Positions 10,088 to 18,719 of a stretch of 64,000 nucleotides of DNA are shown here, piece after piece; positions within the stretch are counted from its first letter, which is position 1; each line of letters starts with the position of its first letter. The notes under the pieces were generated by a model, which worked only from the letters and a program-made list of their open reading frames with translations, did no database searches and was not told where the DNA came from. The translations under genes and the position numbers were made by a program. The DNA lies in NCBI GenBank assembly GCA_017599285.1, contig JAGFXX010000001.1, positions 2,232,001 to 2,296,000 of the forward strand, given 5' to 3'. The stretch is from Cereibacter azotoformans. GTDB taxonomy: Bacteria > Pseudomonadota > Alphaproteobacteria > Rhodobacterales > Rhodobacteraceae.

Positions 10088-10107
10088 GCCTTTGATCTGT
10101 CAGCCGC

Positions 10108-10671
10108 TCAGTGGAAGCGGGCTTCCACTTCCTTGATCGACTCGTCGATGGAGGCCGAGGTCGCCGCCGGCGTCATCTGGCGAGCCAGCACGTCCGAGGC
10201 CGCGGCCACGGCGACCGAGATCGCCTGCTCGCGGATCGCCCGCACCGCACCGGCCTCCGCCGAAGCGATCTGGTCCTCGGCCGCGGCGAGACGCCGGGCG
10301 ATCGAGGCCTTCAGGTCGGCCTTGGCCTGTTCGGCCGCGGCCTGCGCCTCGTCCCGGGCCGAAGCCACGATGCGAGCCGCCTGCTCCTGCACTTCCTTCT
10401 GCTTGCGGTCGTAGGAGGCGAGGATGGTCCGCGCTTCCTCGCGCAGGGCGCGGGCCTCTTCCAGCTCGCTGCGGATCTGCACCGCGCGCCGATCCAGCAT
10501 CCCGAGGATGCGGCCCGGCACCTTGGCATAGACCAGGATCCCCATGAAGATGAGGAAGGCGAGCGTCACGATGAAGTTCGTGTTCGACAGCGAGAAGAAC
10601 GGCCCCGTGGCCGCCATCGCCGGCGAAGCGGCCAGCGCCGCGAGGATCGAGAGCTTCTTCATCCCGCTCAC
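10108..10671 (-). CDS. atpF: F0F1 ATP synthase subunit b
   Basis: The protein is 187 residues from GTG at 10671, or 184 from the ATG at 10662 ([17 protein letters not shown], a signal-like N-terminus). It has one membrane segment (about 28-50) and then a long charged helix ([23 protein letters not shown] onward) that forms the peripheral stalk. GTGA overlap with the upstream b' stop favours the GTG. With b' it forms the heterodimeric stator of the alphaproteobacterial and photosynthetic type. It is the last gene of atpI-B-E-b'-b. F1 genes are absent here, as is usual in this group. Confidence 0.95.
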   Translation of the reverse strand: MSGMKKLSILAALAASPAMAATGPFFSLSNTNFIVTLAFLIFMGILVYAKVPGRILGMLDRRAVQIRSELEEARALREEARTILASYDRKQKEVQEQAARIVASARDEAQAAAEQAKADLKASIARRLAAAEDQIASAEAGAVRAIREQAISVAVAAASDVLARQMTPAATSASIDESIKEVEARFH

Positions 10672-11210
10672 CCCTTCATCCGGGCCGCGACGGCCGCATC
10701 GACGCTGGCCGCGTCGGACTTTCCGCCCAGGGCCGCAACGAGCGCCTCGGCCGTATCCTTCGCCACCTCGGTCACGCTTTGCAGCGCGCCCGCGCGGATC
10801 TCGGAAATGCGCGACTCGGACTCGGCCGATTTCGCGGCAATCTCGGAATCGGCCTTCGCCGTGGCCACGGCCAGTTCGGCCTGGATGGCCGCCCGGGTCT
10901 CGGCAATGATGGCCTGAGCTTCGGCACGGGCCTTCGCCAGCGCCTCGTTATAGGCTTTCTCGGCCAGAACGGCCTTCTGCTTCAGCTCTTCGGCCGCGGC
11001 CAGATCGTTGGTGATCGTGCCACGACGTTCGGCGAGAACGGCCCCGATCCGGGGCAGAGCCACCCGCGTCAGCAGGAAATAGATCGCGACCAGTGTGACC
11101 AGAAGCCAGAAGATCTGGTTCGGCCAGTAGTCGAAGTTGAGCTGCGGCATGCCAACGGCTTGCCCAGCGTGGCCGGCCGCACCCGCCGCTTCATGCACTT
11201 CGGTTTCCAT
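10668..11210 (-). CDS. F0F1 ATP synthase subunit b'
   Basis: The 180-residue protein has a short N-terminal tail and one membrane helix ([27 protein letters not shown], about 21-47). An Ala/Glu-rich coiled coil follows ([22 protein letters not shown]). The motif [11 protein letters not shown] with ALPRI after the helix is characteristic of b' rather than b. It pairs with b in the peripheral stalk. It follows atpE after a gap of 69 bases and overlaps the b gene by four. It is often named atpG or atpF2 in different genomes, so no symbol is given. Confidence 0.95.
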   Translation of the reverse strand: METEVHEAAGAAGHAGQAVGMPQLNFDYWPNQIFWLLVTLVAIYFLLTRVALPRIGAVLAERRGTITNDLAAAEELKQKAVLAEKAYNEALAKARAEAQAIIAETRAAIQAELAVATAKADSEIAAKSAESESRISEIRAGALQSVTEVAKDTAEALVAALGGKSDAASVDAAVAARMKG

Positions 11211-11279
11211 CTCGTTCTCCTGCAGCCCCGATGCTCCGGCCGGAGGGGCGCGAGGCCCGACCGGCCGGGTTCGCCGTCA

Positions 11280-11516
11280 TCAGACGGCGAACATCAGCAG
11301 GAGCGCGATCAGGAACGAGAAGATGCCGAGAGCTTCCGCGAAGGCGATGCCAACGAAGAGGTTCGCCATCTGGCCCGGAGCGGCCGACGGGTTGCGGAGG
11401 GCGCCGGCGAGGAAGTTGCCAGCGACGTGGCCCACGCCGATACCAGCACCGCCGAGGCCGATGGTGGCCAGGCCCGCGCCGATGAATTTGCCCATTTCTG
11501 CGATATCGCCTTCCAT
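11280..11516 (-). CDS. atpE: F0F1 ATP synthase subunit c
   Basis: The 78-residue proteolipid consists of two membrane helices. The first has the glycine-rich stretch [21 protein letters not shown] and the second [23 protein letters not shown], where the Glu in AEALGI is the proton-carrying carboxylate. AAGGAG at 11526-11531 is ten bases upstream of the ATG at 11516, so the longer in-frame extension to 11597 is not used. It forms the rotor ring of F0 and probably has the highest translation rate in the operon. Confidence 0.97.
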
Positions 11517-11568
11517 AGCATTCAGCTCCTTGGTGGAATGGTCAATTGAGGGTTTTCGGGGTCCGACC

Positions 11569-12354
11569 TCAGTGGTGGGCGTCGCCCACCGCGTCACGAA
11601 GGTAGACGCAGGTCAGGATGGTGAAGACATAGGCCTGCACGACGGCGACCAGCAGCTCGAGCGCATAGATCGCGGTCACGGCGCCGACGACGACCGGCGA
11701 GACCACCGCGATCGAGGCAAAGCCCGCGATCACCTTGATCACCGCGTGGCCGGCCATCATGTTGCCGGCAAGTCGGATCGAGTGGCTGACGGGGCGCACG
11801 AAGTAGGAGATCACCTCGATCACGGCCAGCACCGGACGGATGGCCAGCGGCGCCGACGTCACCCAGAACATCTTGAGGAAGCCGGGGCCGTTCCTCATGA
11901 AGCCGAGAGCTGTCACGCCGACGAAGACCATGAGCGCGAGCGGCACGGTCACGGCCATGTGGCTCGTGGTGGTGAAGGAGAGGGGCAGCAGGCCCAGCAC
12001 GTTCCCGCAGAGGACGAAGAGGAACAGCGTCATCACATAGGGGAAGTATTTCACCCCCTCGTGGCCGGTCACTTCCTCGACCATATTGTGGATGAAGCCG
12101 TAGAGCAGTTCCGCGACCGACTGGCTGCGCGAGGGCACGATCGCCCGGCGCCGCGTGCCGAGCACGAGGATCGCCGCGATCACCAGCACCGCGATCGCCA
12201 TCCACATGGTGACATTGGTGATGTCATACCAGTGGATGTTGGTGGTGCACTCGTTCATCGGCGAGGCGCTCTCCGTGTGGCAGAAGAGCTTCCTCACGAT
12301 GAACTGGTCCATCGGGTGAATGGCCAACCCGGTGTGCTCGACTTCCGTTTCCAC
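11569..12354 (-). CDS. atpB: F0F1 ATP synthase subunit a
   Basis: The 261-residue polytopic protein carries the essential arginine in [14 protein letters not shown], which faces the c-ring glutamate, and the C-terminal [20 protein letters not shown] block. It forms the proton half-channels of F0. The start is a GTG at 12354 ([18 protein letters not shown]); no ATG is available before codon 15. The atpI stop lies four bases upstream. A segment with two cysteines (about residues 25 and 36) lies before the first helix. Confidence 0.96.
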
Positions 12355-12357
12355 GCG

Positions 12358-12693
12358 TCAATCCCCTCTTGCAGACGTGTCTGCCGTCCTGTCCCGATCC
12401 GACACCTGAAGCTGCCGCGCGGTCCGCAGCATTGTCTTCACCCCGGCGACGAACCCCAGCAGGGCGAAGATCATCAGGAAGATGGGCATCGTGCCGAACG
12501 TCCAGTCCAGCCCGTAGCCGATCGCCAGACCCAGCACCATGCCGGAGACCAGTTCGATCACCATCCGCCAGGCAACTTCACCCTGCGAAAATCCCTTGCC
12601 TGCCGTCGAACGCCCACTCTTGCGACCCGAGTTCGCCTTCGCGATCCGCTCTTCCAGCGCCCGCAGCCGGTCGGGATCGGGCTCTTCCGCCAT
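12358..12693 (-). CDS. atpI: ATP synthase protein I (AtpI/AtpQ-like)
   Basis: The 111-residue protein has a charged N-terminus (MAEEPDPDRLRALEERIAKA), two membrane helices (about 48-70 and 73-93) and the motifs AWRMVIELVSGMVLGLAIGYGLDWTFGT and FGTMPIFLMIFALLGFVAGVKTM of the AtpI family. It is thought to assist F0 assembly or magnesium supply. The ATG at 12693 has AAGGGA upstream. As first gene of the F0 operon its promoter should lie in 12694-12900, shared with the divergent ArsR regulator. Confidence 0.92.
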   Translation of the reverse strand: MAEEPDPDRLRALEERIAKANSGRKSGRSTAGKGFSQGEVAWRMVIELVSGMVLGLAIGYGLDWTFGTMPIFLMIFALLGFVAGVKTMLRTARQLQVSDRDRTADTSARGD

Positions 12694-12771
12694 CCTGAGC
12701 GTCCCTTCAACAGTCCCGGCCTTCCTAAGCAGGGGTCGGCACCGAGTCAAGCCGCCATTTATCGGCGCTTT

Positions 12772-12790
12772 ACCATTGAAATACAATGGT
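12772..12790. promoter_or_regulatory. Palindrome in the atpI-arsR intergenic region (candidate operator)
   Basis: ACCATTG at 12772-12778 and CAATGGT at 12784-12790 form a perfect seven-base inverted repeat with the 5-base AT-only spacer AAATA. It lies 79 bases before the atpI start and 111 before the divergent ArsR-type start, in an AT-richer patch. The size and shape fit a winged-helix dimer operator. Which protein binds is inference. Confidence 0.45.
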
Positions 12791-12900
12791 TTTCCCGAGG
12801 GTCGGGCCACGCCGGGACGGCGGTTTGGGCGCTAACGGAGGCCCCGCACACATTCAACCTCGAGGTTGACGATGCCGCGGCGCCGCGTCACACCAAGGCC

Positions 12901-13254
12901 ATGACCGGCGCTCTCGACATCATCTTCTCGGCCTTGGCCGACCCGACGCGGCGGGCGATCCTGACCATGCTGCTCGAGGACGACATGGCGGTGACCGACG
13001 TCGCCCACCCGTTTGACATGTCACTGGCCGCCATCTCGAAGCATCTTCAGGTGCTGGCCGAGGCGGGCCTCATCACGCAGGAAAAGCGCGGCCGGGTGAA
13101 ATGGTGCAAGCTGGAACCCGACGCGCTCAAGGCGGCCTCGGTCTGGATGCAGGGCTTTGGCCAGTTCGAGCCGGTGAACCTCGACGCGTTCGAACGGTTC
13201 CTGGCGTGCGAACTGGACGAGCGCCACGAGCCGCCAGACGCCCCCCTGCCCTGA
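12901..13254 (+). CDS. ArsR-family winged-helix transcriptional regulator
   Basis: The 117-residue protein shows DPTRRAILTMLLEDDMAVTDVA and the recognition-helix region MSLAAISKHLQVLAEAGLI followed by the wing QEKRGRVKWCKLEP. This is the canonical ArsR fold. The metal ligands of ArsR/SmtB (the CVC pair) are absent, so it belongs to the non-metal class often linked to SRPBCC-type or other partners. The ATG at 12901 gives the expected family length. It is divergent from the ATP synthase F0 operon and convergent with mipZ. Target and signal are unknown. Confidence 0.9.
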   Translation: MTGALDIIFSALADPTRRAILTMLLEDDMAVTDVAHPFDMSLAAISKHLQVLAEAGLITQEKRGRVKWCKLEPDALKAASVWMQGFGQFEPVNLDAFERFLACELDERHEPPDAPLP

Positions 13255-13259
13255 GCCCT

Positions 13260-14069
13260 TCAGAAGTCGGGCTTCACACCGGGCAACTTCAGCTCGATCA
13301 GCAGGTCGCGCACCTCCTGCCGCGCCGCGATGTTCGAGAGGCTGAGCTGCTCCACCCCTGTGTCGCGAAGGTCGAGAAGCGTCAGACCGCGCGGAAAGAG
13401 TTCGCGGAAGATCACCCGCTCGGAAAAGCCCGCGGCGACGCGGAAGCCGATCCGACGCGAGAGATCCTCGAGTGCCGCCCCCACCTTCTTCTTGTTGTGC
13501 ATCTGCTGGGCCCCGAGGCGGTTGCGCAGCACGATCCAGTCGATCGGCTTGAGCCCGGCCTGCGCGCGGAACTGCCGCGCGCTCCAGACCATCTCGGCGT
13601 AGATCGAGGGCCCCTTGACCTTGCCGCTTTCGGGATCAAGGCGGGCGAGCAGGTCGAAATCAACGAAACTGTCGTTCAGCGGCGTCACCAGCGTGTCCGC
13701 GAGCGAGTGGGCCACCTGGCTCAGCCGCGTGTGCGAGCCGGGGCAGTCGATCAGGATGAAGTCCGAAACCGGGCCGAGATCGGCCATCCCCTTGGCAAGC
13801 CGCACGTCGAGCGGGTTCTCTCCCTCGGGCACCTCACCCTCCTCGACGTCGGGCAGGAGTCGGTAGTCGGGCATCGGCAGCGCAAGCCCCGAGCTGGCCG
13901 CAAAGGCCTGCCGGTTCTCGACGTAGCGGCCGAAACTGCGCTGGCGCAGATCGAGGTCGAGCGCGCCCACGCGGAAGCCGAGCCGCACGAGCGCGGTCGC
14001 TACATGCATGCAGGTCGTGGATTTGCCCGAGCCACCCTTCTCGTTGCCCACCACGATGATATGCGCCAC
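13260..14069 (-). CDS. mipZ: Division-plane positioning ATPase MipZ
   Basis: The 269-residue ParA-like ATPase starts at a GTG (14069): MAHIIVVGNEKGGSGKST contains the deviant Walker A K11-GGSGK-S17. Later motifs are GALDLDLRQRSFGRY and DFILIDCPGSHTRLSQ, plus the C-terminal RVIFRELFPRGLTLLD that distinguishes MipZ from ParA and MinD. In alphaproteobacteria MipZ binds ParB at the origin and inhibits FtsZ polymerisation near the poles, placing the Z-ring at midcell. No parAB or ftsZ gene is adjacent. Confidence 0.95.
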   Translation of the reverse strand: MAHIIVVGNEKGGSGKSTTCMHVATALVRLGFRVGALDLDLRQRSFGRYVENRQAFAASSGLALPMPDYRLLPDVEEGEVPEGENPLDVRLAKGMADLGPVSDFILIDCPGSHTRLSQVAHSLADTLVTPLNDSFVDFDLLARLDPESGKVKGPSIYAEMVWSARQFRAQAGLKPIDWIVLRNRLGAQQMHNKKKVGAALEDLSRRIGFRVAAGFSERVIFRELFPRGLTLLDLRDTGVEQLSLSNIAARQEVRDLLIELKLPGVKPDF

Positions 14070-14283
14070 GGGAAGCCCTCTTTACTTGCCCCTCCGTCCG
14101 CGACTAGCCGCTGTCTCTCATCGGCGCAAGGGCACGGGGGGCCGCGGCCCCATTCCCGCGGGCAGGCATGGCGCGAAGAGCGCAGCCGACGAGGCGACGG
14201 GCGCGGGACCGCCATCAGGCGCGGATCGACGCGGGCCGGTGGTTCGGCGGCGACCGCGTGCCGAAGACTCCGCTCCAAAGGAA

Positions 14284-14308
14284 AAGGGCGCACCCGAGGC
14301 GCGCCCTT
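14284..14308 (-). terminator. Terminator after rpmE
   Basis: AAGGGCGC at 14284-14291 pairs with GCGCCCTT at 14301-14308 across a 9-base loop, 20 bases past the rpmE stop. On the minus strand the stem is followed by the T-rich TTCCTTTGG, as expected for an intrinsic terminator at the end of the ribosomal series. Confidence 0.75.
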
Positions 14309-14327
14309 CGCAGAAGTCGGTCCGAAC

Positions 14328-14549
14328 TCAGAAGCCGAGGCCGGCGTACTTGTTCTTGAACTTCGACACGCGGCCCCCGGTGTCCATCAGCTTGGCGGTG
14401 CCGCCGGTCCAGGCGGGATGGGCGAGCGGGTCGATCTCGAGCGCCATCTGTTCGCCTTCCTTGCCCCAGGTCGAGCGGACCTGGAACACGGTGCCGTCCG
14501 TCATCTTGACGTCGATCATGTGGTAGTCGGGGTGGATGCCCTTTTTCAT
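14328..14549 (-). CDS. rpmE: 50S ribosomal protein L31
   Basis: The 73-residue protein begins [20 protein letters not shown] and contains the [11 protein letters not shown] core of bacterial L31. It has no cysteines, so it is the zinc-free (C-minus) type. It binds the 50S central protuberance and the bridge to 30S. It follows rplS by 12 bases and is the last gene of the minus-strand series before a terminator. Confidence 0.97.
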   Translation of the reverse strand: MKKGIHPDYHMIDVKMTDGTVFQVRSTWGKEGEQMALEIDPLAHPAWTGGTAKLMDTGGRVSKFKNKYAGLGF

Positions 14550-14561
14550 CGGCGCCGCTCC

Positions 14562-14936
14562 TTACTCGGATTTTTCTTTGTAGTTGGTGACTTCCGCGAT
14601 CCGGGCCGACTTGCCGCGGCGCGAGCGGAGGTAGTAGAGCTTCGCGCGGCGCACGCGGCCACGACGCACCACCTCGATCGAGTCGATGTTGGTCGAGTAG
14701 AGCGGGAAGACGCGCTCGACGCCTTCGCCGAAGGAGATCTTGCGCACGGTGAACGAGGCCGAGATCGTGTTGCCGCCCTTGCGGCCGATCACGACGCCTT
14801 CGTAGTTCTGCACACGCGAGCGGGTGCCTTCGGTCACCTTGTAGCCGACGCGAACGGTGTCGCCGGCCTTGAAATCCGGGATGGTCTTGCCGAGGGCGGC
14901 GATCTGCTCCGCCTCGAGTTGTGCGATCAGGTTCAT
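14562..14936 (-). CDS. rplS: 50S ribosomal protein L19
   Basis: The 124-residue protein has the L19 hallmarks [43 protein letters not shown] and [21 protein letters not shown]19 lies at the 30S-50S interface. AAAGGA lies just upstream of the ATG at 14936. It lies downstream of trmD and upstream of rpmE. The standard bacterial order rpsP-rimM-trmD-rplS is preserved here with one insertion. Confidence 0.97.
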
Positions 14937-14984
14937 CGCAAGTCCTTTCCTCTGCTCGCGGTTTCCCCGCGAAGTGATGCCGCC

Positions 14985-15821
14985 TCAGAGCTCTCGGTCT
15001 TCGTCCGGGTCCCTACCCTGCGCCGCAAGGTAAGCCCGCCAGAGATCAGGCCTGCGTTCCTTCGTCAGCCTTTCGGCCTCGGCCCTCCGCCAGCGGGAGA
15101 TGTTCGCGTGATGGCCGGAAAGAAGAATCTCCGGGATCGCGCGATCCTGCCAGACGGTCGGCCTCGTATACTGCGGAAATTCAAGAAGTCCCTCCGAAAA
15201 GGATTCCTCTTCGGTGGAGACATGATTCCCGAGCACGCGCGGTATAAGACGCACGGTGGCGTCGATCAAGGCCTGCGCCGCGATCTCGCCCCCTGTCAGG
15301 ACGAAATCGCCGAGACTCACTTCCTCGACCGCGTAGGCATCGAGGACGCGCTGGTCCACCCCCTCGAAGCGGCCGCACAGAAGCGTCAGCCCCTCGGCCT
15401 GAGCCCAGTCCCGCGCCATGGCCTGACTGAACGGCCGGCCGCGGGGCGAAAGATAGACGACGGGCCAGCGCGGCCGCTCGGGCGGGGTGCCCACGGCCGC
15501 CGCATCGAGCGCACGGGCCACGATGTCGGCCCGCAGCACCATGCCTGCTCCCCCGCCCGCGGGATTGTCGTCCACGTTGCGGTGCTTGCCCTCGCCGAAG
15601 CTGCGCAGGTCGATCGTCTCGAGCGCCCACAGGCCCATGTCCAGCGCCTTCCCGGTCAGCGACAGGCCCAGCGTGCCGGGGAAGGCCTCGGGAAACAGGG
15701 TCACCACGCGCGCCTGCCACGCGCCTTTCAGCGTCGGAGGTCCGCCCAGCTCGCGCGGCTGCAACGAGGGGCGGATGGCAAGTCGGCCGTGAGAACGGGG
15801 AACGTCGGGTCTGTCGCTCAT
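14985..15821 (-). CDS. trmD: tRNA (guanine-N1-)-methyltransferase
   Basis: The 278-residue protein carries the trefoil-knot SAM-binding motifs LLCGRFEGVDQRVLD and SLGDFVLTGGEIAA, plus the N-terminal VVTLFPEAFPGTLG. It methylates G37 of tRNAs that read CNN-type codons, preventing frameshifts. An N-terminal extension of about 36 residues (from the ATG at 15821) precedes the usual start; similar extensions occur in Rhodobacterales, so I keep it. The gene lies between a membrane protein gene and rplS. Confidence 0.96.
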   Translation of the reverse strand: MSDRPDVPRSHGRLAIRPSLQPRELGGPPTLKGAWQARVVTLFPEAFPGTLGLSLTGKALDMGLWALETIDLRSFGEGKHRNVDDNPAGGGAGMVLRADIVARALDAAAVGTPPERPRWPVVYLSPRGRPFSQAMARDWAQAEGLTLLCGRFEGVDQRVLDAYAVEEVSLGDFVLTGGEIAAQALIDATVRLIPRVLGNHVSTEEESFSEGLLEFPQYTRPTVWQDRAIPEILLSGHHANISRWRRAEAERLTKERRPDLWRAYLAAQGRDPDEDREL

Positions 15822-15878
15822 GGCCGTGGTATGGGCGAAGCCGGCCTTGCGGGCAAGGGCGGAAGCCCACCCCCTGCG

Positions 15879-16730
15879 TCAGGCGGCCCGGCGCCGGCCG
15901 ATCCGGTCCAGCACCGTCGCACGGGAGGCCGCGGCCCGCAGATCCGGGATCGAGGGGCAGTCGCCCTCGGCCTGCGGGCGCTGCTCCAGCAGGTCGCGCA
16001 GCCGCAAGGTCAGCAGGTGGAGGAGGCCCCGGTCGTCCGCCGCCACGCGCAAGGCCCGCATCGGCTCGGCCCGTCCCTGGCAGGTGTCGGCCGTGGCCAC
16101 CGACGTGGCCTGAAGGATCAGCGCGCGGCGTGCGGCGCGGGCCGGCCCGTCCGCCGCTTCGATCCCCCTGTCGAGCGCGTCGAGCAGCGCGGCGCTCGTC
16201 AGCGCGGGCGCCAGTGCCACGAGCCGCCGCATCAGCTCGACCTCGCCGGTATCGTCCGGCAACCGCAGGAAGGGCGCCACCAGCCGGTCCGCGCGCTGCC
16301 CCTCCAGCTCGACGGCCAACTCTTCGGGCACCTCCTCAAGGTAGCCGCGGGCGAACGCCAGCCGCTCGGGATCGAGAGCCAGCCGCGACAGCGGGATCGA
16401 CACCAGCGCCAGTGCGAGCGGCAGGGATAGCGGGATGGTCACGTCGGGCAGAAAGCCCCCGATGCCGCGGCCGATGGCGTGGAGCAGCACGACGAGGAAC
16501 GTCTGCATGGCGGCCGTGGCAGCGACCCGGACGACCACGCCCGGCCCTCGCCAGCCGGCCCGATCGCGCGGCCACTGCGCGGGGCGCACCACCATCGTCC
16601 AGAGGAGGAACAGGGCCACGAAAGCCGGGACGACGGGCCAGGGATGCCGGCCGACACCCGCGAACAGGGGCCCGAGGTAGAGAAAGGCCGTGAACAGCAG
16701 CGAAAGACGGAGTTGAAGCCCGAGCGGCAT
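15879..16730 (-). CDS. Uncharacterised membrane protein inside the rimM-trmD interval
   Basis: I do not recognise a family. The 283-residue protein has about four hydrophobic segments in the first half (about 7-25, 30-47, 65-90 and 97-116). A soluble, helical, Arg/Leu/Ala-rich second half follows, with cysteines in TADTCQGR and EGDCPSIPD. It lies between rimM and trmD, where most bacteria have no gene, and is transcribed with them. Codon use is like its neighbours. It could be lineage-specific and merely hitchhiking. No function is suggested by sequence. Confidence 0.75.
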   Translation of the reverse strand: MPLGLQLRLSLLFTAFLYLGPLFAGVGRHPWPVVPAFVALFLLWTMVVRPAQWPRDRAGWRGPGVVVRVAATAAMQTFLVVLLHAIGRGIGGFLPDVTIPLSLPLALALVSIPLSRLALDPERLAFARGYLEEVPEELAVELEGQRADRLVAPFLRLPDDTGEVELMRRLVALAPALTSAALLDALDRGIEAADGPARAARRALILQATSVATADTCQGRAEPMRALRVAADDRGLLHLLTLRLRDLLEQRPQAEGDCPSIPDLRAAASRATVLDRIGRRRAA

Positions 16731-16825
16731 GGGATCACCTTTTGCGGTCCGGCGGACAGCATCCCGGGCAAAAATGGTGAAGGTTTGGCAGGCGCGGGCT
16801 GATTGCGCGGCGCCCGAGGTGGCCC

Positions 16826-17335
16826 TTATTCGAGACCTTCGGGCGGGTCGGCCACGATCCGTCCAGTGGACAGATCGACCGTCGGCACCACGGCCCGGGT
16901 AAAGGGCAGAAGCAGCGCCTCGCGCCGGCCCGCCCCCGTCACCTCGAGGATGTCGCCCGCGCCATGATTGTGCACCGCATGGACACGCCCGAGCAGGGCG
17001 CCGCCGGTGTCACGCACCTCGAGCCCGATCAGATCGGCGTGATAGAACTCGTCATCGCCCAGCGAGGGAAGCCGGTCCCGGTCGGCATAAAGCTGCACGC
17101 CGCGGAGCGCATCGGCCTCTTCCTTGGTGGCCACGCCGGACAGACGCGCCCCGAGGGCCCCGGCGACCGGGCGGGTGAGGGTGACGCGAAAGCTGCGGCC
17201 GCCGTCCTCGGTGAAGAGCGGACCGTAGGAAGCGATGTCGGACGGCTCGGCGCAGAAGGATTTCAGCCGCACCTCGCCCTTCACGCCGAAGGCTCCGGCG
17301 ATGGCACCCACACAGAGGCGGTCGGTCCTGGTCAT
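16826..17335 (-). CDS. rimM: 16S rRNA processing protein RimM
   Basis: The protein has 169 residues from the ATG at 17335 ([27 protein letters not shown]); an in-frame ATG at 17353 would add six residues. The N-terminal RimM fold ([34 protein letters not shown]) is followed by a PRC-barrel domain ([27 protein letters not shown]). RimM helps 30S head maturation through S19. It follows rpsP after a GC-rich hairpin. Confidence 0.95.
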   Translation of the reverse strand: MTRTDRLCVGAIAGAFGVKGEVRLKSFCAEPSDIASYGPLFTEDGGRSFRVTLTRPVAGALGARLSGVATKEEADALRGVQLYADRDRLPSLGDDEFYHADLIGLEVRDTGGALLGRVHAVHNHGAGDILEVTGAGRREALLLPFTRAVVPTVDLSTGRIVADPPEGLE

Positions 17336-17403
17336 GTTCGGCCCCGGATGCAACGATGCCGCGACGGGCCGGGCCTCCAGGCCCGAACCCGTCGCGGGAA
17401 GGT

Positions 17404-17425
17404 GGCGGCCCCCGCAGGGGCCGCC
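17404..17425 (-). terminator. Hairpin between rpsP and rimM (attenuator-like)
   Basis: GGCGGCCCC at 17404-17412 pairs perfectly with GGGGCCGCC at 17417-17425 over a CGCA loop, eight bases after the rpsP stop. No U-tract follows. It may lower readthrough from a highly expressed ribosomal gene into rimM, or protect the rpsP mRNA 3' end. Confidence 0.5.
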
Positions 17426-17432
17426 GGCCCGA

Positions 17433-17783
17433 TCACTCGGCCGAAGCCGCGGCGCGCTCGGCCTTCTTCTTGGCCAGTTCGGCCATGCGCTTGCCCGGCA
17501 CGGCGGCCTTGGGGTTGTTGCGCACGGCCTTTTCCTTCAGGCCGGCGGCCTCGAGGAAGCGGGCGACGCGGTCGGTCGGCTGGGCGCCCTGCGAGAGCCA
17601 GTACTGAACGCGCTCGACGTTCATCTTGATGCGGTCCTCGCTGTCCTTGGCGAGCAGCGGGTTGTAGGTGCCGAGCTTCTCGAGGAAGCGGCCGTCGCGC
17701 GGCATGCGGCTGTCGGACGCGACGATCGAATAGTGCGGACGCTTCTTCGAACCGCCACGGGCGAGACGGATTTTCATAGCCAT
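17433..17783 (-). CDS. rpsP: 30S ribosomal protein S16
   Basis: The protein is 116 residues from the ATG at 17783 ([21 protein letters not shown]) and contains [10 protein letters not shown] and [15 protein letters not shown], all diagnostic of S16. It has a lineage-typical Lys/Ala-rich C-terminal tail. It participates in 30S assembly. It follows the chorismate mutase gene by 40 bases and precedes rimM. Confidence 0.97.
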   Translation of the reverse strand: MAMKIRLARGGSKKRPHYSIVASDSRMPRDGRFLEKLGTYNPLLAKDSEDRIKMNVERVQYWLSQGAQPTDRVARFLEAAGLKEKAVRNNPKAAVPGKRMAELAKKKAERAAASAE

Positions 17784-17823
17784 GGGTCTTCTCCTGTCTT
17801 GGCTTTTGCCGGGCAGAACCCGG

Positions 17824-18162
17824 TCATTTCTGCAGTTTCTCGTGATGCCTGATGACTTCGGAAATGATGAAGTTCAGGAATTTCCTTGCAAACTCCGGGT
17901 CGAGGTCGGCCTCTTTCGAGAGCCATTCCAGCCGCTCGATCTGGCGCGCCTCGCGCGCGGGATCCGAGGGCGGAAGATCGTGCTCGGCCTTGAGCCGGCC
18001 GACCGCCTGGGTCTGCTTGAACCGTTCGGCGAGCGTATAGACGAGGATCGCGTCCAGCCGGTCGATGCTGTCGCGATGTTCGCGCAACAGCGCCTGGGCG
18101 CGGGCAGCAGCGTCGGTCATGGGAACGGGACCCTCTGGATCGTCGGAACAGGGGACACTCAT
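17824..18162 (-). CDS. Chorismate mutase (AroQ class)
   Basis: The all-helical 112-residue protein (98 if the ATG at 18120 is used) has the AroQ pattern: [36 protein letters not shown] with the conserved Arg and Lys, then [22 protein letters not shown]. It converts chorismate to prephenate for Phe and Tyr synthesis as a monofunctional enzyme. The start overlaps the preceding acetyltransferase stop (ATGA). Its place directly before rpsP in an ffh-ribosomal operon is also seen in related alphaproteobacteria. Confidence 0.92.
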   Translation of the reverse strand: MSVPCSDDPEGPVPMTDAAARAQALLREHRDSIDRLDAILVYTLAERFKQTQAVGRLKAEHDLPPSDPAREARQIERLEWLSKEADLDPEFARKFLNFIISEVIRHHEKLQK

Positions 18163-18719
18163 ACGGACAACTCCGGCACGGGGTGACGGTACACGAGCAC
18201 GCCATCCAGCGTGCCGGGATCGGGACGGGCGCCAAGCCTTTCAGCCAGCCGGCGCGACCGGAAATTCTCGGGTGCGATGCAGGAGACCAGCCCCGGCAGC
18301 CCCAGGTCGCGGAACGCATGGGCGCGCGCGGCCTCGGCCGCTTCCTGCGCGTAGCCCTGCCCCTCGGCCTCGGCGGTGAAGAGGAAGCCGAGTTCGGGCT
18401 CGGGGTCGCCGGGCTCCATCCCGATCAGGACGAAGCCCAGAAGCCCACCCTGCCCCTCGACCGACCAGAGCCCGTGGCCGCGCAGCAGCCAGGTGGCCAC
18501 CATGCGGCAGAAATCGTCCCAGGCCTCGGCCGGATCCATCGGGCCGCCGACGTGGAGCCCGCGGTCCGAGCTCATGATCTCGGCATAGGTGCCGAAGTCG
18601 TCGAGCCGGGGCGCACGCAGCCGAAGCCGCGCGGTGCACAGTTCCGGCAGGGCCGCCGCGATGCCCGCGGCCTGCATCGCAGCCTCGCGGGTCAGGGGAT
18701 GGGTCCAGGGCTGCCTCAT
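18159..18719 (-). CDS. GNAT-family N-acetyltransferase (third of three tandem copies)
   Basis: The 186-residue protein resembles RimJ/RimL-type GNATs: LCTARLRLRAPRLDDFGTYAEI at the start, LLGFVLIGMEPGDPEPELGFLFTAEAEGQGYAQEA for the acetyl-CoA loop (EGQGYA), and CIAPENFRSRRLAERLGA near the end. The substrate is unknown. It overlaps both neighbours by four bases (ATGA) and belongs to a run of three related genes, whose likely origin is duplication. Confidence 0.9.
   Translation of the reverse strand: MRQPWTHPLTREAAMQAAGIAAALPELCTARLRLRAPRLDDFGTYAEIMSSDRGLHVGGPMDPAEAWDDFCRMVATWLLRGHGLWSVEGQGGLLGFVLIGMEPGDPEPELGFLFTAEAEGQGYAQEAAEAARAHAFRDLGLPGLVSCIAPENFRSRRLAERLGARPDPGTLDGVLVYRHPVPELSV

Noticed and set aside
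11137-12900. A long plus-strand frame continuous with the ArsR-type gene
   Set aside because: The part before 12901 is antisense to the F0 genes. The regulator itself starts at 12901 with the expected family length.
13101-16430. A plus-strand open frame of 1109 codons
   Set aside because: It runs antisense to mipZ, rpmE, rplS and trmD. The amino acid content is dominated by Arg, Gly, Ala and His, without domains. Long shadows like this are expected at this GC content.
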